From Treponema sp. (GTDB taxonomy: Bacteria; Spirochaetota; Spirochaetia; Treponematales; Breznakiellaceae), in contig JAIRMT010000120.1 in assembly GCA_031258505.1 (NCBI GenBank), forward strand, positions 1 to 8,865: a DNA stretch of 8,865 bases, read 5' to 3'. Positions 6,486 through 8,865 of this stretch are shown piece by piece; positions within the stretch are counted from its first letter, which is position 1; every line of letters begins with the position of its first letter. A program made the position numbers and the translations under genes. The notes beneath the pieces were generated by a model that was not told where the DNA came from, did no database searches, and saw only the letters and a list, made by a program, of their open reading frames with translations.

Positions 6486-7136
6486 TTACCATTCTTTGGG
6501 GATAAAACCTTCTGGACACTCAAGCTCCATACTGTCTCCTGATGGGGTAAGAACAGGAAACCCTTGCTTGAACGCATAGTTCTTAATCTGTTCAGTTACT
6601 ACCATACCTGCTATCGCTCCTATGTACTTCCTCTTGTCATTGTGTCTATCCGCATATCCCCTCAACTTCTTCATCCTTTTTACATGCTCGTCTACGTCTT
6701 TGGTATTCGGCTTTGACTTTGCCTCCACTGCTACCGCATACTCACCATTAGACAAAAACACGTCTATTTCCGCAATGATTCCTTTTCCTGGCTCTTCAAG
6801 CGTATGTTCCATGATGATAGTATCCAGATCAATACCAAAACGCTTGAACTTATTTTCAAGGTGTGGAGAAACTATGTATTCCACAATCTCTCCCAGTCGC
6901 CCTCCCAGTTCGCTTATCCTTTTGCCAACTGCCTTCATCTGCCTGTCCGTCTCTTTTATCTGCCTGCCTGTCTCTTTTATCTGATCATCCGTCTCTTTGA
7001 ATAGAGCTTTTAACTCTTTATAGTCGTCTTCTCTCTGTTGAGATACCTGGTCAATATGTTGAGATACCCGGTCAATATGTTGAGATACCCGGTCAATAGT
7101 TGCCAGCACATCATCTATGGTTACTGTTTTTCCCAT
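6486..7136 (-). CDS. Coiled-coil protein with PD-(D/E)XK nuclease-like domain (DUF3782-like)
   Basis: This 216-residue soluble protein has two parts. Residues about 10-75 are a coiled coil made of seven-residue repeats: RVSQHID-type units (16-31) and KETDRQI-type units (47-67). Residues about 80-216 look like a PD-(D/E)XK fold: E83 in GEIVEYIV, D125 in AEIDVFLSNG, and E138 and K140 in VEAKSK, followed by a helix DVDEHVKRMKKLRGYA. The order Glu helix, Asp, Glu-x-Lys matches the nuclease core. Coiled coil plus this core is the layout I associate with the DUF3782 type of uncharacterised proteins; I cannot confirm it without a profile search. Nuclease activity is unproven, as many members have no known role. 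AAAGGAG lies 6 bases before the ATG. It is a lone gene, not part of the flanking units. It could be a solitary defence or repair protein, but no partner gene is present. Confidence 0.75.
   Translation of the reverse strand: MGKTVTIDDVLATIDRVSQHIDRVSQHIDQVSQQREDDYKELKALFKETDDQIKETGRQIKETDRQMKAVGKRISELGGRLGEIVEYIVSPHLENKFKRFGIDLDTIIMEHTLEEPGKGIIAEIDVFLSNGEYAVAVEAKSKPNTKDVDEHVKRMKKLRGYADRHNDKRKYIGAIAGMVVTEQIKNYAFKQGFPVLTPSGDSMELECPEGFIPKEW
6937..6999 (-). repeat. Three in-frame 21-bp repeats coding for KETDRQI-like heptads
   Basis: Three consecutive 21-base units (6937-6957, 6958-6978, 6979-6999) share ATCTG at the start and GTCTCTTT at the end on the plus strand. Each encodes one heptad of the coiled coil. 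The third copy is the most diverged. Confidence 0.75.
7037..7099 (-). repeat. Three in-frame 21-bp repeats coding for RVSQHID heptads
   Basis: Units at 7037-7057, 7058-7078 and 7079-7099 differ by one base each (ACCTGG against ACCCGG, and a final T/G change). Near-identity at DNA level points to recent copy-number change by slippage or recombination. Confidence 0.85.
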
Positions 7137-7160
7137 ACTATACTCCTTTATATGTCTCTA

Positions 7161-7176
7161 TGTCCTCATGAGGACA
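7161..7176. promoter_or_regulatory. Perfect 16-bp palindrome upstream of the coiled-coil gene
   Basis: TGTCCTCATGAGGACA is self-complementary and lies 25 bases before the ATG at 7136. As DNA it could be an operator for a dimeric repressor; as RNA it would form a 6-bp stem with a CATG loop before the ribosome site. I could not fix a convincing promoter around it. Confidence 0.4.
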
Positions 7177-7215
7177 CTTTTATCTTAACACAAATTCCTT
7201 GCCTTATAAGCCCAT

Positions 7216-7257
7216 TGTATCTACGCCCGCTGCTGGGCTTTGAAACAGGCGCGCCTG
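7216..7257. repeat. Copy 1 of a 42-bp intergenic repeat
   Basis: It matches 7751-7792 in the same orientation at about 34 of 42 positions, including an exact 16-base core GGCTTTGAAACAGGCG. This copy ends in the perfect palindrome CAGGCGCGCCTG (7246-7257). It begins just past the last codon of the chemoreceptor pseudogene (read on the minus strand), where its hairpin followed by TTTC could once have acted as a transcript end. Confidence 0.6.
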
Positions 7258-7261
7258 ACCA

Positions 7262-7620
7262 CTACTGGACAAGTTCCTTGGCCTTGTCCATGAATTCTCT
7301 ATATGCAGACTCGCAAGAAGCGCCTCATGCACTTGCTCCCGCAGATCATGCGAGACTCCTTTCACGGACTCCACTCCTCGCATCTATGGCGCCAGTTCCC
7401 TCCTGCACCTGTTCGGTCATTTCTTGAATAGCCTTTAAGCCGCTCAGAATCTGTCCTCCCTCATCTGCCTGGTCGGTATTGAAAGAGTCATTCATGGTGT
7501 TTATCCCTTTGAAGATAGTATCCTAGCGTAGGGGATATACATCATCAGTCCCTCTCCCAAAGCCGCCGCGATAGTTAATCCCACGAATACCAAGAAAAAC
7601 TGTGTCTTAAGACTTTTCAT
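7262..7620 (-). pseudogene. Methyl-accepting chemotaxis protein remnant (internal deletion plus frameshifts)
   Basis: The 5' part is intact: AGGAG 6 bases before an ATG at 7620, then 39 codons starting MKSLKTQFFLVFVGLTIAAA, a typical first membrane helix of a chemoreceptor, to a TAA at 7501-7503. The sensor, HAMP and most of the signalling rod (probably over 400 codons) are missing. Right after the junction, another frame (7346-7495) gives GGQILSGLKAIQEMTEQVQE and GTGAIDA, which fits the descending C-terminal helix of a methyl-accepting signalling domain. The homology then appears to move to a second frame (VESVKGVSHDLREQVHEA, below 7383) and a third (SAYREFMDKAKELVQ, stop at 7262-7264), so at least two indels have occurred. 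The gene cannot make a working receptor. A 39-residue membrane peptide could still be made. Confidence 0.75.
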
Positions 7621-7670
7621 ACCAAACTCCTGTATGTTATTGTTCCTGTACCCCAATAGGCATTTTCTCA

Positions 7671-7676
7671 ATTATA
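7671..7676 (-). promoter_or_regulatory. Consensus -10 box for the chemoreceptor remnant
   Basis: Minus-strand TATAAT is an exact -10 consensus, 50 bases before the ATG at 7620. No good -35 lies 16-18 bases away (ATATTG at 17; a better-looking TTGTCC at 14 bases is too close), so the call is tentative. Confidence 0.35.
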
Positions 7677-7689
7677 GACGTTCAATAAA

Positions 7690-7720
7690 GGGACAATATC
7701 TACACATAATTTGATATACT
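7690..7720 (+). promoter_or_regulatory. Candidate promoter of the intact chemoreceptor
   Basis: TATACT (7715-7720) is a good -10; GGGACA (7690-7695) matches TTGACA at 4 of 6 positions but with a 19-base spacer. I found no sigma-28 or sigma-54 pattern. It overlaps the divergent control region of the pseudogene. Confidence 0.3.
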
Positions 7721-7820
7721 GCTAGGGTGTGTGGACGCCTGAAGCTAGGGTGTATAGAAACCCGCTGGCTGGCTTTGAAACAGGCGAGCCTGTTCATTTT
7801 GTCTTTATAAGGAGTGTGTT
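7721..7820 (+). other. Structured leader of the intact chemoreceptor gene
   Basis: The 10-mer GCTAGGGTGT is repeated at 7721-7730 and 7744-7753. CAGGCG (7781-7786) can pair either with CGCCTG upstream (7736-7741) or, as AACAGGC/GCCTGTT around GA, with the sequence just downstream (7779-7794). The two pairings exclude each other. A GGGT/ACCC helix (7748-7751 with 7760-7763) is also possible. The leader ends with AAGGAG at 7809-7814. I do not recognise a known riboswitch class. Confidence 0.35.
7751..7792. repeat. Copy 2 of the 42-bp intergenic repeat
   Basis: It is in direct orientation with 7216-7257, 535 bases away, on the other side of the chemoreceptor remnant. The central palindrome is changed by one base to CAGGCGAGCCTG. 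It lies within the leader of the intact receptor. Confidence 0.6.
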
Positions 7821-8865
7821 GTGAAAATAGGTGTTAAGCTGGTGGTGATCATCAGCATGGTCAACCTCATCGGTATCGGCTTGTTAGCCGGTGTTACCCT
7901 TAGTCAATCCCGGCAGGAAATCATTCGCCTAGCCGATGAGCAGGCGCGTACGGTTGCAGCCCAGACTAGCGAACAAATAAGAAGTTGGCTTAACGAATAC
8001 ATGGATGCCGCGCGAGCCCTTGGGCAAGTCATGGAAGGCTATAAAAGCATACAGATTGAACAGCGCCGGGACTACTTCAATATGATGATGCGCCAGATAC
8101 TCCTGACAAACCCTAACATGCAGGAGGTGTATGCCAACTGGTCCCCGAACGGGCTTGACGGCATGGACGCCCAGTTCGCCAATACCCCCGGCACCGATGA
8201 GACCGGACGCTTCATATCCGACTGGACTATAAGTGAAGGTCAGTTGACGCTCAACGCGGTACGAGGTTTCAGTTGGGATATGGTGGAAAGTAGTACATCG
8301 GGTGAATATATGCTTGATCCGGCAGCCTATGACGGGGTCTGGGGAAGGATATTAATTGCCAATATGGGTGTTCCGGTAAATGATCCTGATACCGGCGCGC
8401 TTATAGGCGTTATCGGCACGGCTTTTGAATTATCAACGCTGCAGACTATGGTGAGTAAGGTTAAACCCTTCGGCGATGGACGCGCGATGCTGTTCAGCTC
8501 CGGCGGTATTGTTGCCGCGCACAGCGACCCGGAGCGGCTGGGAAAGAATATGCGGGAGTCGGAAAGCGACACCTTCGGCCCCTTCCTTGACCCTATGGTG
8601 GAGGCTGTTACCAAAGGAACTGCCGCCTCCTTCTCCTACCAGAGCCCGCAATCAGAGACAGTCATGCAGTACTATGCCGTGCCATTCACCATTGGGCGTG
8701 TTCCTCTGCCCTGGACCCTCGTCGTCGCCGTCTCCCGCAACACTATCATAGCTCCAGTCTACCGGATGCTCACCATAAGCCTTATCATCGGCGTCCTTAC
8801 CATTGTCCTTATATTCGTAGGTATCATCCTTACCGCCCGCTCCATAAGCCGCCCCATTGCCTACA
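7821..8865 (+). CDS. Methyl-accepting chemotaxis protein, N-terminal sensor half (3' end outside window)
   Basis: The frame is open from GTG 7821 to the window end (348 codons, no stop), with AAGGAG 6 bases before the GTG. Layout: short cytoplasmic start MKIGVK, first membrane helix about 7-27, a large periplasmic domain about 30-315, second membrane helix about 317-338 (LTISLIIGVLTIVLIFVGII), then ARSISRPIAY, the start of a HAMP domain. The periplasmic part has a dCache_1 pattern: a long first helix rich in Gln/Glu/Arg, then VYANWSPNGLDG, GRFISDWTIS, a membrane-proximal repeat with ALIGVIGTAFELSTLQ and MLFSSGGIVAAHSDPERLGKN, and the closing strand WTLVVAVSR. The signalling domain lies beyond the window. 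Such receptors sense small molecules and control the CheA kinase. The RxWY amino-acid-binding motif of amino-acid dCache sensors is not obvious here, so the ligand is unknown. Confidence 0.9.
   Translation, partial: MKIGVKLVVIISMVNLIGIGLLAGVTLSQSRQEIIRLADEQARTVAAQTSEQIRSWLNEYMDAARALGQVMEGYKSIQIEQRRDYFNMMMRQILLTNPNMQEVYANWSPNGLDGMDAQFANTPGTDETGRFISDWTISEGQLTLNAVRGFSWDMVESSTSGEYMLDPAAYDGVWGRILIANMGVPVNDPDTGALIGVIGTAFELSTLQTMVSKVKPFGDGRAMLFSSGGIVAAHSDPERLGKNMRESESDTFGPFLDPMVEAVTKGTAASFSYQSPQSETVMQYYAVPFTIGRVPLPWTLVVAVSRNTIIAPVYRMLTISLIIGVLTIVLIFVGIILTARSISRPIAY

Noticed and set aside
7037..7099. CRISPR-like direct repeats
   Set aside because: The units are contiguous without spacers and encode heptads within a reading frame.
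7121..7145. Toxin-antitoxin or defence island around the nuclease-like gene
   Set aside because: There is no partner gene, no overlapping small frame and no helicase, ATPase or methylase nearby. The gene appears alone.
7038..7427. A 129-codon plus-strand frame
   Set aside because: Its start overlaps the tandem repeats of the minus-strand coiled-coil gene and its end runs antisense to the chemoreceptor remnant. No ribosome site or protein family is seen.

Overview
The window looks like a stretch of a spirochaete chromosome, most likely a Treponema-type organism (for example the termite-gut treponemes). This is inferred from about 50% G+C coding DNA, the style of the chemoreceptors, a CheA-type kinase end, and a small protein of a kind I associate with treponemes. 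No rRNA or tRNA is present to settle the taxonomy.

Layout. (1) Positions 1-459 hold the 3' end of a histidine kinase with a CheA-type ATPase domain, followed by a likely terminator. (2) A short convergent gene at 539-895 (minus) encodes an uncharacterised helical protein that appears truncated. (3) A non-coding stretch at 902-1355 carries a cluster of direct and inverted repeats (996-1105) that resembles an insertion-sequence terminus, then a good sigma-70-type promoter. (4) Positions 1356-6037 are a complete five-gene branched-chain (or related) amino-acid ABC importer operon in the order livJ-livH-livM-livG-livF. A perfect 16-bp stem-loop lies between the binding-protein gene and the permease genes. 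(5) Positions 6038-6485 are intergenic, with a bulged stem-loop and short reading-frame relics. (6) Positions 6486-7136 (minus) encode a coiled-coil protein with a PD-(D/E)XK nuclease-like core and in-frame 21-bp tandem repeats; a 16-bp palindrome lies upstream. (7) Positions 7262-7620 (minus) hold the wreck of a methyl-accepting chemotaxis protein gene: an intact translation start and first membrane segment, a large internal deletion, and a frameshifted C-terminal tail. (8) From 7821 to the window end runs the 5' part of an intact, oppositely oriented chemoreceptor with a dCache-type periplasmic sensor. Two copies of a roughly 42-bp repeat lie on either side of the receptor pseudogene, one of them in the leader of the intact receptor.

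How the genes work together. LivJ would bind substrate in the periplasm, LivH and LivM form the membrane channel, and LivG and LivF hydrolyse ATP. Overlapping or closely spaced reading frames indicate one transcript. The kinase and chemoreceptors suggest a signalling neighbourhood, but nothing in the sequence ties the receptor to the transporter's substrate.

I see no convincing undescribed multi-gene system. The parts most worth a second look are the deleted chemoreceptor with its flanking repeats, the structured leader of the intact receptor, the livJ-livH stem-loop, and the repeat cluster upstream of livJ.
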